Shown piece after piece: positions 34,551 to 46,500 of a DNA stretch of 64,000 nucleotides. The first letter of the stretch is position 1. Every line of letters begins with the position of its first letter. The notes beneath the pieces were generated by a model. That model searched no databases. It saw only the letters and a list, made by a program, of their open reading frames with translations, and was not told the DNA's origin. The stretch is from Coriolopsis trogii (Eukaryota; Basidiomycota; Agaricomycetes; Polyporales; Polyporaceae), in contig JAHYIO010000031.1 in assembly GCA_020543525.1 (NCBI GenBank), forward strand, positions 2,852,001 through 2,916,000, written 5' to 3'. The translations under genes were made by a program, and so were the position numbers.

Positions 34551-35464
34551 ACGTGCGTGTTCTCTAGGCAGGATCGAGGGTCGTAAGAGGGTGGTGGTAT
34601 GTGTCGGGGTGGGAGTCGAGACGATGAACTATATAGGAAAGAGACTGGGGATCCTCGAGGAGTACTGACGTTGTGCACTGACATCATAGGCAGCCTGAAT
34701 CGGACAGCTGCAATGCTGCATGACCAGTTCTGACATCCCCCACCATGACGCCGCTCAGCGCCCAAGACAACAGACAGCGAGCATCGACGCGTCTTGGGAC
34801 CGAGGCCAGTGCATAACTTCCTCACATGTGCTATTTGCAGTGACCTAGGCTTTGCTTGAAGATCCGCACCGGTCACGCCATTCCGCGACGCGCCACGCGT
34901 CGTCCTTGTGGGCATTTGGCTTCATGAACTCTGCTTGTCATTGATGCACACCATTTGTGCAGGCTTGGAGCAGACGGCATGGAGGCTGGAGGCTGGAGGC
35001 CGGAGACCGTGGCATTGGGACCATGAACGCGTGTGGAGTACGCACGAGCAGGCCAAACGGAGGGGGGCGGGTCGCGACGAAGAAGGTCTGGAGTGGAGAC
35101 GGCATGGGTGTCGAGGAAACAAGGGACGTGGTGGAGATCGACGACGGTGGCTTGTGTACGCGTTGTTTGGCAACGGCGTCTGTGCCTTGTATGTCTCTTC
35201 CCGCCGTTCGGTTTCAGTCTCTTCCTCACTTTGTGCTACTTGTCGCCCCCCGAAAGCCCATCTCGTCTCTCTCTTCTTTTCTTTCCCCTGCTGTCGCTCT
35301 GCTCGTCTGCTCTCGCTCGTCGCGCCCTCGCCCTAGAAAACGTCGCGTACCTGTATACCAGTACACCGCTCCACGAAGTATCACGCTCCACCCATCACGC
35401 CATCCTCTTATACCATACCAGCCCTTTTCAGCACTCACCACAATCCGAGTACACCTGTCCCAAC
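34551..35464. other. Divergent intergenic region
   Basis: About 910 nt between bli-3 (minus) and the 35465 gene (plus). A short direct repeat (ggaggctggaggctggaggc) lies near 34981. Long frames here are antisense or upstream extensions and lack motifs. Confidence 0.45.
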
Positions 35465-36489
35465 ATGGCCACCTTCTACTCCTCCTTCTTCTCCTCCGGC
35501 CTCCTCGCGCCGCAACCCCAGACTCCAGGCTCTCAGACGCCTCGTCCTCCCTCCCCGACCACCCCTCGGCCGTCACTTGCCAGTCTAACCATCGACGACA
35601 CCACACCTACTGGCGCTTCCCCCACCGCGGGTGTACAGGCCGCAAACGAATCTCAAGTCTTGCCCTCGATCTCTCTACCCACCTCAGATGACAACCGCCC
35701 CCGCCTCCGCAGACGGCGATCCTCTCTTGCAGGCGCAGCGTCCCCCCTTGCGGCTGTGAAGTCTAGCGGTCCTGTTCGCCAAGCTGCCGCATCCGTGCAG
35801 CGCAGCCTCCGTGCTAGAGCAGGCAGCGACGCCAGCGTCATGTCTTCTGCGTCCGCGAGCTCCGTCTCCACGTATGGCGCCGCAGGTAACGACAATCCGC
35901 CTGCGCCCAGGCCCAAGCTGGGTATAATCGGACGCCTTCGCAGCGGCAGCCTCGGAACTGCATTACGGTGAGCATTCTGCCTCGCGCAACCCGCCCGCTT
36001 CGCAGTTGATTGATCGCTACGCCCCTCTTTTGCGCACGCGTATATCCGCGCCTCCGCCGCTCTTCGATTGTCCATTCATCAAGGCCACGTCGTGGACTCC
36101 GCCGCTCCGTCCCATCCGTACCCGTCCTGCCGCCACCAACCGCGCCCTTGCCTGAGCTCCCTCCTATCCCCGCACGCGCCGCTTCGTCCTCGCCTTCGCC
36201 TCTCCCGACGATCGTGGCGAGCCCGATTTCACCGGCAACGCCACGCCGGCCGCTCGCGCGGCGCTCGCAGACATCGAACAATTACGAGCTCATGTCGTCT
36301 CCCTTCACGGTGGCTGGCGCGTCGCCTATGTGTGTTCCCGAGGACGAGGACACGTTCGACGCGTCTTTGCGCGCGGGTATCCCGTCTAGTCCTGCGCTGC
36401 TCAGTAAGGGCACGGAGAACGAGATGCAGGTCGACTACCCGAGCCCGGTGGATGGCGCCGCGTTCGAATGGAGCAATGCGCAGAACTAG
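35465..36489 (+). CDS. Disordered Ser/Pro-rich protein of unknown function
   Basis: I do not recognise a family. The ATG at 35465 starts MATFYSSFFSSGLLAPQPQT. Exon 1 runs to a GTGAGC donor after SLGTAL near 35968; the second exon starts near 36089, and the join CG|G restores Arg and leads into PRRGLRRSVPSVPVLPPP. The total is about 300 residues. Low-complexity Pro/Ser/Thr/Ala segments dominate, with basic patches RPRLRRRRSSLAG and KLGIIGRLRSGSLG that look like phosphorylatable Arg-x-x-Ser sites, and an acidic C-terminus (PEDEDTFDASLRAGIPSSPAL). No signal peptide, no membrane segment. The codon bias, intron and clean stop support a real gene. Confidence 0.65.
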
Positions 36490-36875
36490 AGACTGCGAGC
36501 CGGTTCACTGGTTTTATGCGCTCATTTCTCGCCCGCGTGGTGATTTCTCGTATTATATGGGAGTGCTCCGGAAGCACGAGCCCCGCTTTTCCCCGTCTCT
36601 TTTTGCGTCTCCACTATAGAGTCGTCTGTTTCTGTTGCGCAGTACAGGGTTGCGTCGCGCCATGCATTCGTTGTCTCCTATACGGTTTCGTGTAAACATA
36701 CAATGCCCTTACTTTTATATACTCACTAGTCACTCCCTAGTCACTCTCTACGACTTACGACATACCTCACGCTTCTAACGTAAATCGGACTCTTTGACTA
36801 CTGTTATAAGTGTTAATGTGCGTTGTTTTTCTCTTCATTCGATTGTGCTTACTTTGATGTTGTACAATGGTCATA
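36490..36875. other. Convergent 3' intergenic region
   Basis: About 390 nt, AT-richer than the flanking genes, with repeated cactagtcactccctagtcac motifs near 36722-36745. No gene. Confidence 0.5.
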
Positions 36876-38333
36876 CTACGTGCTGTGGCTGAGATAGGAC
36901 CCGCTGTGCGGCGTGCCCGCCTTCCAATGGCTATTACGTGCGTCGTGATATTGGTTAATGGCTGACCGACAGCACGGACCCCCCTTGTACAATTCGAGTT
37001 CGAGACGTTCGGTAGAGAGTTGTTCCTCCAACAGAACGGCGACCACCAGCGAACAGGAGCAGACGCGACAGTCCTCCACGGAGGTTCGTTCTTGGTCGCC
37101 CAGGTTGGCTCCCAGCTCTATGATCTTCAGTACAGGTCCAGACCCAGAGCAAGCACGGGCACGCTCCTTCAGGATGCAAACAAGGAGCTCTTTGAGGTCT
37201 CCGAGTTGGCTCGTGTCAAGCAAGTCGATTTCCAGTGTCAACTTCGAGATTCGAACACTGTCAGGCCCGCGAGCGTGCACAGGCTCTTCCACATACGGAA
37301 TCACGCGCCGTTCGCGATAGTCCATGAACATCTGTGAGAGCTCTTGCAGCGAGGCGCGCCCCGCGCCGACCACTTGTACCTCCCAAGAGTTCTGGGGCAC
37401 AGAACTGGCGTCGACAACAATCTGTCCGAGTTGATGGCCGCGCGCAGTCAATGCGATGCTACCGCTGGCCGAGAGTGTCATTCCGAACTCGGTGAATTGG
37501 ATGTTATAGAAGTACGGGTGTTCGACAGGGATGAGCTTGTACTGGGTACCTAAATCGCCCTCCTCGGATGGCAGCTTGAAGGAGTCTGGCACATTATTCA
37601 CCTTGATGACGACCCGTGTTTGCGAGGAAAACGTTACATGATGGAGGAACCAACGGACGCGGACGAAGCTGTCCGTGATCTCCACTGTCGAGTCGTCGAG
37701 CTCGAGCTCGAGCTTGGGCTTGATCGACGTCCAATTGATTTCGTCCCCGTCCTCTTCGGTCTCGGGTATACCACGCACGATCCCGAGGAAGTTCACAAGG
37801 TGGATTCTCTTTTCCTGACATTCCGTTCGCTTCCTTCGAAGCACGGCCACAAATTCGGGAAGGCGCATCCTGTCACCATCCTCCAGGATGGGACAATCCT
37901 CCAACACAAGCGTTTCAGGCACTACCACAGAACCCATCGAGCGACTAGCATGCAGATAGGTTCCATGTAAGTGCAACGTTTGGAGGCGTGGAAATCTCTT
38001 CTCATCAAGCTCCGTCCGAAACTTATTGCCACTGTCTCCATTGGAGTCGCAAAGGTGGATCTTGAGTGCTACAAGGGAGTAAGTTGGAGAGGTACCGTCT
38101 GGTCGCGACTTGTAGTCCTGCAGGAGTGCTTCTACATCCTCCCATTTTTCGATCGGGTATCCGTGTTTCTCTCTGTCCCCATAGCTGTTCTCGACTGTAT
38201 ATTCGACTTCAGATACTCCATCTTGGGGGAGAAACGTATCCGTCAAAGGTGGCGTGTATCGCGAGTCCTGCGAGTGAAGTGACAAGGAAGACGGAGGACT
38301 GGAATGATCCGACGTCCGTTGATGGATGTGCAT
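36876..38333 (-). CDS. F-box/LRR-like agaricomycete orphan lacking an F-box
   Basis: Single uninterrupted frame of 485 codons from the ATG at 38333. The frame continues upstream to 38447 but only with a GTG. The Leu-rich layout (VALKIHLCDSNGDS, FPRLQTLHLHGTYL, VVVPETLVLEDCPIL, SKLTLEIDLLDTS, LKELLVCILKERARA) resembles the C-terminal LRR region of the large agaricomycete F-box-like families. The usual N-terminal LPxELLxxIF F-box is missing; instead the first 60 residues are Ser/His-rich. It may be a lineage-specific product or a gene that lost its first exons. An intronless long frame in an intron-dense genome is itself unusual. Function unknown. Confidence 0.6.
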   Translation of the reverse strand: MHIHQRTSDHSSPPSSLSLHSQDSRYTPPLTDTFLPQDGVSEVEYTVENSYGDREKHGYPIEKWEDVEALLQDYKSRPDGTSPTYSLVALKIHLCDSNGDSGNKFRTELDEKRFPRLQTLHLHGTYLHASRSMGSVVVPETLVLEDCPILEDGDRMRLPEFVAVLRRKRTECQEKRIHLVNFLGIVRGIPETEEDGDEINWTSIKPKLELELDDSTVEITDSFVRVRWFLHHVTFSSQTRVVIKVNNVPDSFKLPSEEGDLGTQYKLIPVEHPYFYNIQFTEFGMTLSASGSIALTARGHQLGQIVVDASSVPQNSWEVQVVGAGRASLQELSQMFMDYRERRVIPYVEEPVHARGPDSVRISKLTLEIDLLDTSQLGDLKELLVCILKERARACSGSGPVLKIIELGANLGDQERTSVEDCRVCSCSLVVAVLLEEQLSTERLELELYKGGPCCRSAINQYHDARNSHWKAGTPHSGSYLSHST

Positions 38334-38834
38334 CTGACTTATCGAATATGGTGTCAAGAGGTGGTTGAGTAGAGATGCGAGGCTCAGCTCATAGGTCCTT
38401 TTGTACAGAATAGTGAAACGTTGTCTGAACCTGCGATGCGGAGCCACGTGAACAAAAAGGAAGCAGATATGAAATGATAGGCTAGTAGACTATAACGCAC
38501 GAGCTCAATACCATGTCACGAGTCTTTCCACTATAACGTGATTGAATGCTTCGCTTTTTGTAAGACCGTTTAGACCGATCGCACATGCAGACGTTGTGAC
38601 TCTTCAGATCTTCAGACTGTCCAACGCCATGATAGGGGCGGGCAATGTCATGCCAGGCATGCGCATATACAGAGACTCCTGGGAGTCCCGTACAGACGAC
38701 ATCCAACGACGCAAATCATGTTGGCCCTGATGTTGTCAGCCGCCAGATGATCGCGGCTGACAGATGTGGCTTCCGCCGCGAGAAATCGCAGTGAAGCGTC
38801 GAAGCTCCCGCAAGCCCCCATTTCAGCGCGCGGC
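38334..38834. other. Divergent intergenic region
   Basis: About 500 nt upstream of both the LRR-like orphan and the PH-domain gene. An open frame upstream of 38835 lacks an ATG (begins with GTG at 38766), so it may be 5' UTR. Confidence 0.45.
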
Positions 38835-41800
38835 ATGTCCACCTTATGCTCTCACTCTGCATCTGCAAACGAAGCACCCATCTCAATGAACACGCCATCG
38901 AATGGTATCGCCACACACGAGAAAGCGATGTACGCGTCGACATCCGCCGCCACATACAGGCAACCCCACGTTCGTTCGCCCGCCGACGCCGTCGCCTCTC
39001 AATTCGCGTTCGCTCGCCACCCCCAGCTGTCACCAATAGACGAGCCAGGCCCTGATGATCCCTCCGCACAACCGTCCGGCTATCGTACTGCGAATTCAAG
39101 CCTTGCTCGTCGCGGGACCACGAAGGACCTCATTGGGCGCTTCGAGACCATAGGAGGCGCCCCAGCGTCAGCCACCTCAGGTAGGTTGTCCGTGAGGCGC
39201 GAGCCGAGTGTCCGCGGAGGCACAGAGAAGAAGCACAAGGGACGTTCGCCCATTCGTCAGTCTTTCCGGAACCTCATGTCGGTGTTCAAGAAGAAAGCGC
39301 CGCTGGAGAAGGAGTCTTCCCCGCCGCCACTCGACATACTCATCCGGAGTCCAAGTCCGAGTCCGCTGCCCAAGCGCTTCAGGGACGGTGAGACAGGCCT
39401 CAAGCCTGGGCCACCCTCTCTGACACTCCAGATACCTCCATCGAAACCGCAGAACATGAAAGATAACTCAATGATATGCATCTCACCTGTCTCCGCGCAC
39501 ACCGGCAAGGCCGGGCCACTGCTCTATCTCTCCCGGATTCCCGCCTCGAGTATACCGCCCGTCTGGATGGACTGTACCGCCCAGCTGCACTCGACGCACA
39601 TCTTGGTCATGTGGGAGACGCCGCAGGGCAACCCGGCGCCGAAGCTCGTCCCATTCACGGCGTGCGCCGACGTGCGCTCGCTTGCTATCGAGGAGCTTGA
39701 CGGCACCGAGAGGAGCTTGCTCCCGGCTGGCACAGACTGGCGCGTGTTTGAGTTACAATTTGAGGGTCGCGTGAGGGAGAAGTTCGCAGCGCGTTCCTTG
39801 ATGGAGAGAGCGACATGGGTTAGCGCGATATGGTAAGTGACGACTCTGGACATACCTTCGAGCTGAGACTCACTATATTCCCCCGTTGCAGGGACGCCGT
39901 CCTCCTGGCGCAAGAGAACGGAAGTCGCTCTCCTGCAGTCTCGGAGAGTGCATATAGCGCAATTACGACAGATATGCCCATGCAGGCGTATGCGCGCGAC
40001 AGCGAACCGAGATCCGCGAGCACCAATACGCCGCCATCAGCTGCCCGGCCAACACCGTCGCGGCTCACGACAACTTCAAGCCTCAACCGGGCACTTCCAC
40101 CCGTGCCCGTGGACAAGCCCAAGCCAGCGCCACCGACGCTTCCAAGGCTTGACATACGCACCCGAACGTCGACGAACTCGAGCACGCTCTCGCCGCTCCC
40201 CACACCACCGAGCACGCGCGTGTCATATCTGTCTGCCGCTACACCCGACAGCCCTTCGCGCACCACAAGTCCGTCCATCCGCAATTTGGACCAGCGCTCC
40301 ATGGTGAAGCAGCGCCTCGCGCAGATCGAGGGCATCTCGTCTCGACCACAGAGTCCCGCGTCGCCAATCAGTCCTGCACGTCGACAGAGCAGCAACGGTC
40401 CATCTGGGATGCGCAGAACGGGAACTGAGTCGTCTAGCGTTGCAACGTCGATCTTGAACTCGTATCTGGGTCCGGAGGCGAGCAGTCCAATGTCCGGGCG
40501 CCTGACGACACTTGGATCCCGGTTGGGTTCGCCAGAGCCGCAGAAGAGTCCGCGCGACCTGGGGAATCAGGATGGCAGCCGCTTACTCGCCCCTTCCATA
40601 GGGGATGTTATGCAGTCGTCGCCGGTTTCGAGATACTTCGCAGAAGGCGACCAAGCAAGCGACGATGCGGCGTCCAAGACCAGCTCTTGCTTCAGGCCGT
40701 CTACCGTCGCTGTGCCGCCGTCTTCCACATCCCTAGCGTACGCGGCAATTGCTGACCCGACGGACGATGCCGTGCCCGTCGCCCTCGAAGACATCCGCCA
40801 AGGGGTAGAAGATCTGCAGGGGCGGTCAGTGACGAATAGTACGAACATCGTCCGCATACGCAGTAAGGTGGATGACATCCTTGAAACATTGCATAACATG
40901 TCCGCGGTACAGACGGAAAACGTCTCGGGAAGCATAGTCGTGGACAAGCTCGACGCTCTGCGGGACGAAGTCAATGCCCAATTGTCTGGATTGCGCACGT
41001 CCGTGGAGTCACATAGGGACTCCATACCCTCTGGCGCGACAAAAGTCCCAGCCCTGGGAGAGGTGAACGAAAAGCTGGATAGACTGGTCGAACTGTATCA
41101 ACAAGCACGTAACACGACAGCTCAAGGTGCGAGGGAGGATACTGGGGAAGCCCGGGAACCAACATCATCTGCCAGCGTAGGTCGTCTCCCTGCACCAATT
41201 GGCTCAACGGAATAGCTGATTACGAGTCCGCCACAGCTCGCAGAGATGCTGACGTTACTCAGAAACGCGGAGGAGCAGCGTGCGGCGCAGATGGAGCAAC
41301 AAACTGATAGCATCCGCTATCTCAACGAGCTGAACACGGTTGGTGACTTATACTCCCCGCTATTGCAATTCCTGACAGATCTGCAGTGGCTCGAAGCATT
41401 CGTCAATCACGGGACGTCGCAGATAGAGGGCATGGCTGTAGGCGTCCAGATGCTCTGCAAGGAGCTAGGTCCTCTTGAAGAGTCTCAGGATGGCGCAGAC
41501 AGAGATGCACCTCACACTGGTGGTACTCTGCTGACAGACATACGGAATCTCCTTGTGGAGAACAAAGAGCGCGAGAAAAGCACAGCGAATCTACATGCCT
41601 CGGTGAATGGTTTGATGACAGCTGTTCAAGAAGACTTGCGACGGAACGCACAGGCACGGAACATGCTAAGTACGTACCTATATCTCCACTGTCGGCAACA
41701 CAACTAACTTCTGTCACAGCGACGGAGTCTGTTATCGGTATGATCAACGGACAACGTCAGGACCAAGAGCGGCAGTTGAAGGCGTTAGCGACAGGTCGGT

Positions 41801-42352
41801 GTTCGCTGCCTATACGCAAGATAGCCACATACTGACGCATGCCAGCAGAGCTTTCCAATGAAATACGTGGGGAGCGATTGCGCTTCGTTGAGGCCATGAA
41901 GGAAGCGACTGCGATCAACGTCCAAAGTGAGCTCTGGACACCTTCTACAGTCGAGCCGAGTATTGACAGTCGCACTGTTCAGTCCATGTAGAAGAGTTCA
42001 AGAAGGAGCTCACACGAGAAGTGCTCCACATGACCCAGGACGTGAGCCGACTGCAGAAGGAGAGGCAGGGGCTCGAGCAGCAGATCGCGGACCTCTTCGC
42101 GTTTTACGCGAAACAGAAGCAAGTGATTAACGTACGTTTTATTTGAGCAAGGTTCACGGGGAGACTTACTTGCTCAATACTCTTTCGTAGGTTGCTGCCA
42201 ATGGACCGCGACGCGGACATCCGGGTGTTCCTCCCGTACAAGCTTTGCAAGTGATGCCTGGTGCGATGGCGTCTTCTCAGTCTGTTGGTCGTCGTCCTCT
42301 CCCAAGCCCTGCGTCCGGTGTACCGTTTGCGCGTGAGAATGTAGTTGTTTGA
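38835..42352 (+). CDS. PH-domain protein with disordered middle and long coiled-coil tail
   Basis: Probable membrane- or cortex-associated scaffold; the family role is unknown to me. The start is uncertain: ATG at 38835 or 38886. Residues about 230-350 form a PH-type fold: LLYLSRIPASSIPPVWMDC, LHSTHILVMWETP, DVRSLAIEELDG, WRVFELQFEGRVREKFAARS and a final helix ERATWVSAIW|DAVLLAQE, with an intron inside the Trp codon (after 39834). A Ser/Pro/Thr-rich region follows. From about 40790 heptad-like helices dominate: DIRQGVEDLQGRS, VDDILETLHNM, VDKLDALRDEVNAQL, LAEMLTLLRNAEEQRAAQME. An in-frame TAG at 41213 is removed by a 60-nt intron, 41177-41236 (GTAGGT...CACAG). Small exons near 41730, 41850, 41990 and 42190 carry the coiled coil on to ENVVV. 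Confidence 0.8.
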
Positions 42353-42582
42353 GTTGTCATGTCAGTCGCGTAGGAGCAGATAGAATGCGGATGTAGGCCA
42401 TAAGTAGCTCTCAGGTGAGAGACGTACACAGTAACACAACTCGTTACTCGACGCGTCGAGGACGCTGGGCGCTCCGAAGCCTGAGAACCTGCACGTGGAA
42501 CCGAGCACCCGGCATTTTCCGGAGGGAGGTGAGCGGACAGTCGAGCTCGCTGTCGCGCACAACCTGGTCTGCCACAAAACTA

Positions 42583-43248
42583 ATGTCTGCGCTTCGTCTC
42601 GTCACTGCTGCTGCTCGGAGAGCACCCCGGAGCCTCACTCTCGGCAGGCGAGGGTACGCTGAGGCTGCCGACAAGATTAGCTTGTCCCTCGTTCTCCCTC
42701 ACCAGGTTCGTGCCAGCGTCGCCGATATCCTCAATCCAGGATTTTGACTTACTCTGTGTCCCTCAGGCCATCTTCACTTCTACCGATGTCGTCCAGGTGA
42801 ACCTTGCCGCTGCGACTGGTGACATGGGTATCCTTGCCAACCATGCGCCGGCCATCGAGCCTCTCCGCCCTGGTGTCGTTGAGGTCATCGAGTCGGGCAA
42901 CACGTCGAAAAAGTGGTTTGGTGCGTCCAATTCTTGAAGTGCAAAGCTTGACTGTGGCTCATTTTTGGTGCTACCTAAGTCTCTGGCGGATTCGCGACCG
43001 TGCACCCGAACAACAAGCTCACCATTAACGCCGTGGAGGCGGCTCCTCTTGAGGCATTCTCAGCAGAGGTACGCTCTTTGCCAGTCTTGTGAAGAACGTC
43101 GTACCCATCGTCTTGTCTACAGGCCGTCCGCGCGAACCTCCAGGAGGCGTTGAAAGTGGCTGCGGGTAACGGTTCGGAGGAGGACAAGGTTGAGGCACGG
43201 ATTGAAGCGGACGTGTACGAGGCTCTCCAGCACGCGCTCGCGAAGTAA
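42583..43248 (+). CDS. ATP16: Mitochondrial ATP synthase F1 delta subunit
   Basis: Central-stalk subunit of F1Fo ATP synthase (homologue of bacterial epsilon). The ATG at 42583 opens a mitochondrial presequence rich in Arg and lacking acids (MSALRLVTAAARRAPRSLTL). The mature part starts around YAEAADKISLSLVLPHQ; the next exon begins AIFTSTDVVQVNLAAATGD, then GILANHAPAIEPLRPGVVEV, the beta-sandwich core. Further exons give SGGFATVHPNNKLTINAVEA and a C-terminal helical hairpin AVRANLQEALKVAAGNGSEE plus IEADVYEALQHALAK. Four exons with introns of about 50-60 nt. Length (about 160-165 residues) fits the family. Confidence 0.94.
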
Positions 43249-43522
43249 AGTTGCGTACCCTGTCTTGCACGTAGTATAGACATCTAGCCACGGAGTCCCC
43301 GTGACTATAGATGGCCACAGCGCGTATCATGACCACATAGAGCGCTCGAAGTCGCGAAGGTTACGTTGAGTTCGGAACCACATCCCTGTTGACAACGGTC
43401 TGCTCCCACCTTCTGAACCTATTGCAAAACTTACGTTCAACTCGTCCCCTCAACGCCTTCGCGTCTATTCCCAAAACTTGCGCGTGCATTGCCGATGTGA
43501 ATGTCGAGGACTTGTACAACAG

Positions 43523-46500
43523 ATGGCGCCGCCCTTGACTATCCCAAAATCCTGGAGAGACAAGTCTCTTCTTGACGACCCGGTGATTCTAGATCCCTTC
43601 ACAGTCCGCAATTTTCATACCGGTCCCACTCGAAGACGTATTGACGAACGATGGATTACTGAATTGGCTGAAGAAATTATAAGCAAGCCGGAGGTGAGTC
43701 CCTGTCCGCTTTTCTTCTCCGAGACGGAATCACTCCTGACATCGACTTGCCGCCGGTCTTGAATATCTTAGTACCTTCCTGCTGCCGTGCGCTGGTCCGA
43801 ATACGCGTTCCAGTGCGAAGGACAGCATGCCTCTCCCAAGACAGAGTCTGTCGACCACTCTTCGCTGGAGTCGGTGCTGCTATTCGTCCGCTTCTACTGG
43901 ACATGGTTCCGCGACGGAGACAAGCGTGCAGTAAGTGTTGTGAACAACGTCAGGAAGAAGCGCGGCTTCGTGTACCGCCTTCCTGAAATCGGCCAAGAGG
44001 AACGGCTGGCGATTCCCGAAGGACCTCCTCCAGACACGTCCCAGGTGCTACCATATGTTGCTCCAACCAGTGATGACGGAGAAAGGCTCGTGTCAAATGT
44101 GGTCGCAGAAGAGACGGATGTGTCCGTCATCGATCGCGAGTATGTCGGCTCAGAAGAGGACAAGTGCGGCGACGTGGTATTCGGAGACGCAGAAGACGTG
44201 GACAGATATATAGCAGGCTGCTCAGATGCGGGACATGCGCAACCGCAACCTATGGACGTCGTGGAGGTACAGTACGCTAGGCGCTTGTCATGTACTAGAG
44301 TGATTGACAAGTGTGTCTGTACAGCCTTGTTCTGCCACGGAGGCGGAGCCTTCTTCCACTCTTGTAGGTGCTATGTCGCCTCCCAGTAGCAAGGCTGTCG
44401 TCGCCACCGAGAAGAATCAGAAGACCGATGCGTCCATGGCCCACGCCGATGCTGCTGCTCTGGTGCTGCAGCATGACAAACTGCCGCAGCTGCAGCCACC
44501 CAACAACTTTCTACGACGACAGCAGCCCAATCCCACCAGACTCTCTCGCTGGGCCACCACTAGCGTCCGCGACGAACAGGCGAACACCATGCTAGCCGAC
44601 TTGCCGCATACTCACGAACCATTGCCAGACAGGCCCGCACGGCGTTCACACGTTTCTATCCTTGTTGGGTCGGCAGGCGAACACCAAAACCCTCATTTCA
44701 AGTCAGAGCCTAGTAAGCGTCGCAAGAAGACCAAGAAGACAACGAAGAATGACGACTCGTCTAGGCGTCCTGCCAAACGTCGGCGCAGGAAGAAGGGCGA
44801 AGACGTTAACGAATGTCAAGGTCAGCTGGAGCAGCATCCCCACGCGGTGCAGATGCAAATTGTTCAAGCATCCACCTCAACGGCATTGGTTCATTCCACA
44901 AAGCGTAAACATGACAGTACGTCGGGTGCGCCTGGACTACCTGCAGAGGCCTCTTCGACCAGCGGCACGCGACGAACCATCAAGTTACCTCAACGCAAAG
45001 GTGGCCACAATGATGGAGTCGTTGTGCCGCTCCCTTCGAAGACATCACTGGGCATTCCTGCGAGTTTGCGCGAGGCGGACCAGATGCTGCAGGGGCTTGC
45101 CACGGATGCCTTGCTCAGCGTTAGTAATCCTACGACTGTGGCGGTAGTCTGGTCGGCAGGGCCAGACCCGCAGGAGGATTCGCCATCTTCGGACGAGGAG
45201 GACATTCCTTTGCAGAGATCCGTCGCTGCAAAGAGGCCTTGTCGGGACATGGACAACCAAAGTGTGGCTATGGCTCAATCGCGTCCTCAACCTGGTTCTG
45301 CAGCGCATTTCAATCCCTATGCCCCGAGGAATTGCAATGTCAGATATGAATCTCCTATGGCGCTCGCTACGAATGGGCAATTTACAATGCTCCCCAATCT
45401 TGTTGGCACACGACTTCCGACGCCAGCCACGCCTCATATACCCAAGAGTCCTTTGACGGCACAACCCATCATCTGGGCAAAGGTAAGCAGCCAGCTCTGT
45501 ACGCGTACGCGTCAATTGTCAGTTCACGAATGTGTGGGCAGTCGAGACAGGAGGTTTGCGAGTCACTCGACTGGTTCAGGAGCTACCAAGGCGGAGTCTA
45601 CTCCAACCACGACATCGTCAAGGGCTACCTGCTCAGCGGTTTTTCGGCGAGGTAAGCTACATTCGGAAATTCGGAACACCCTCCATATCCGTAACGCTCA
45701 AACACAACATGGACAGTCGTGACATCTTCGCAAGAGATGGACGTCTCATCATCTCGCATGGGTGCGTGTTCCTCCCCCTTGTTCCGTCGGCTTCAAGTCC
45801 AGACTCAGGCCACATGTAGAGGAGGCAAGGCAGAGAGTCTGCACAGCATCAATGGCACAATTCATGTGCAAGAGGCGTCCGATCAACACGAGAGCGACAA
45901 GTCCGTTCGTGCGCTCTTGCGTACCTGGCAGCTGGGACGACCGCTTGCCCTGCTGATCGACGACCGATACGCGCTCTTCCCGTACGACCTCACTTCCAAA
46001 AAGGACTGTACCTACGTCGTCCTGGGCTTCTATCACATTGCTTGCATATGGGGTGAGTGGCCAGGTTGTGCGAATCTCTATCATCCGCCAACCACATGAC
46101 TTGCAGCCGAACGACAGCCTGTGAACGAAGGAAGATCCGTGGTTCGGTACAAAATCGCGTTCGAGTGGTGCGAGAAGCAACCAGCCCCGTGGTGGATTCA
46201 ACACAATGTCGTCCATGCCCCCGATCCAGGCGACGTCAAAGTCCTACCTTCCCCAAGGTGAGTGCTCGGAATCGACAGCCGCCAATGGCTCACCGAACCG
46301 AGCGCAAGCAGCCCCGCACGTCGCAGTTTGATATGCGCAATGTGCCAGAAACCGTCTCCACTCGTGTATGAGGAAGGCTGGATGTGTCTTCAACCTCAAT
46401 GCAAGGCGTTTTGGCAATTCCCGGACTCCCTTCGTCCGCCCAACGACTCGGACCTGCACTATGACGAGTCTTTCCTCGGGACGCCATTTCTACAGTGCGA

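Noticed and set aside
35033..35971. 312-codon version of the 35465 protein with a longer N-terminus
   Set aside because: The upstream 144 codons are 5' leader translation without motif and the frame's first codon is not needed; the ATG at 35465 lies in a better context (caacATGG).
36876..38447. Longer version of the LRR-like protein starting at 38447
   Set aside because: That start is GTG; the first ATG in the frame is at 38333.
41213..41215. In-frame TAG in the PH/coiled-coil gene suggesting a pseudogene or two genes
   Set aside because: A 60-nt intron (41177-41236) with GTAGGT and CACAG removes it and keeps phase.
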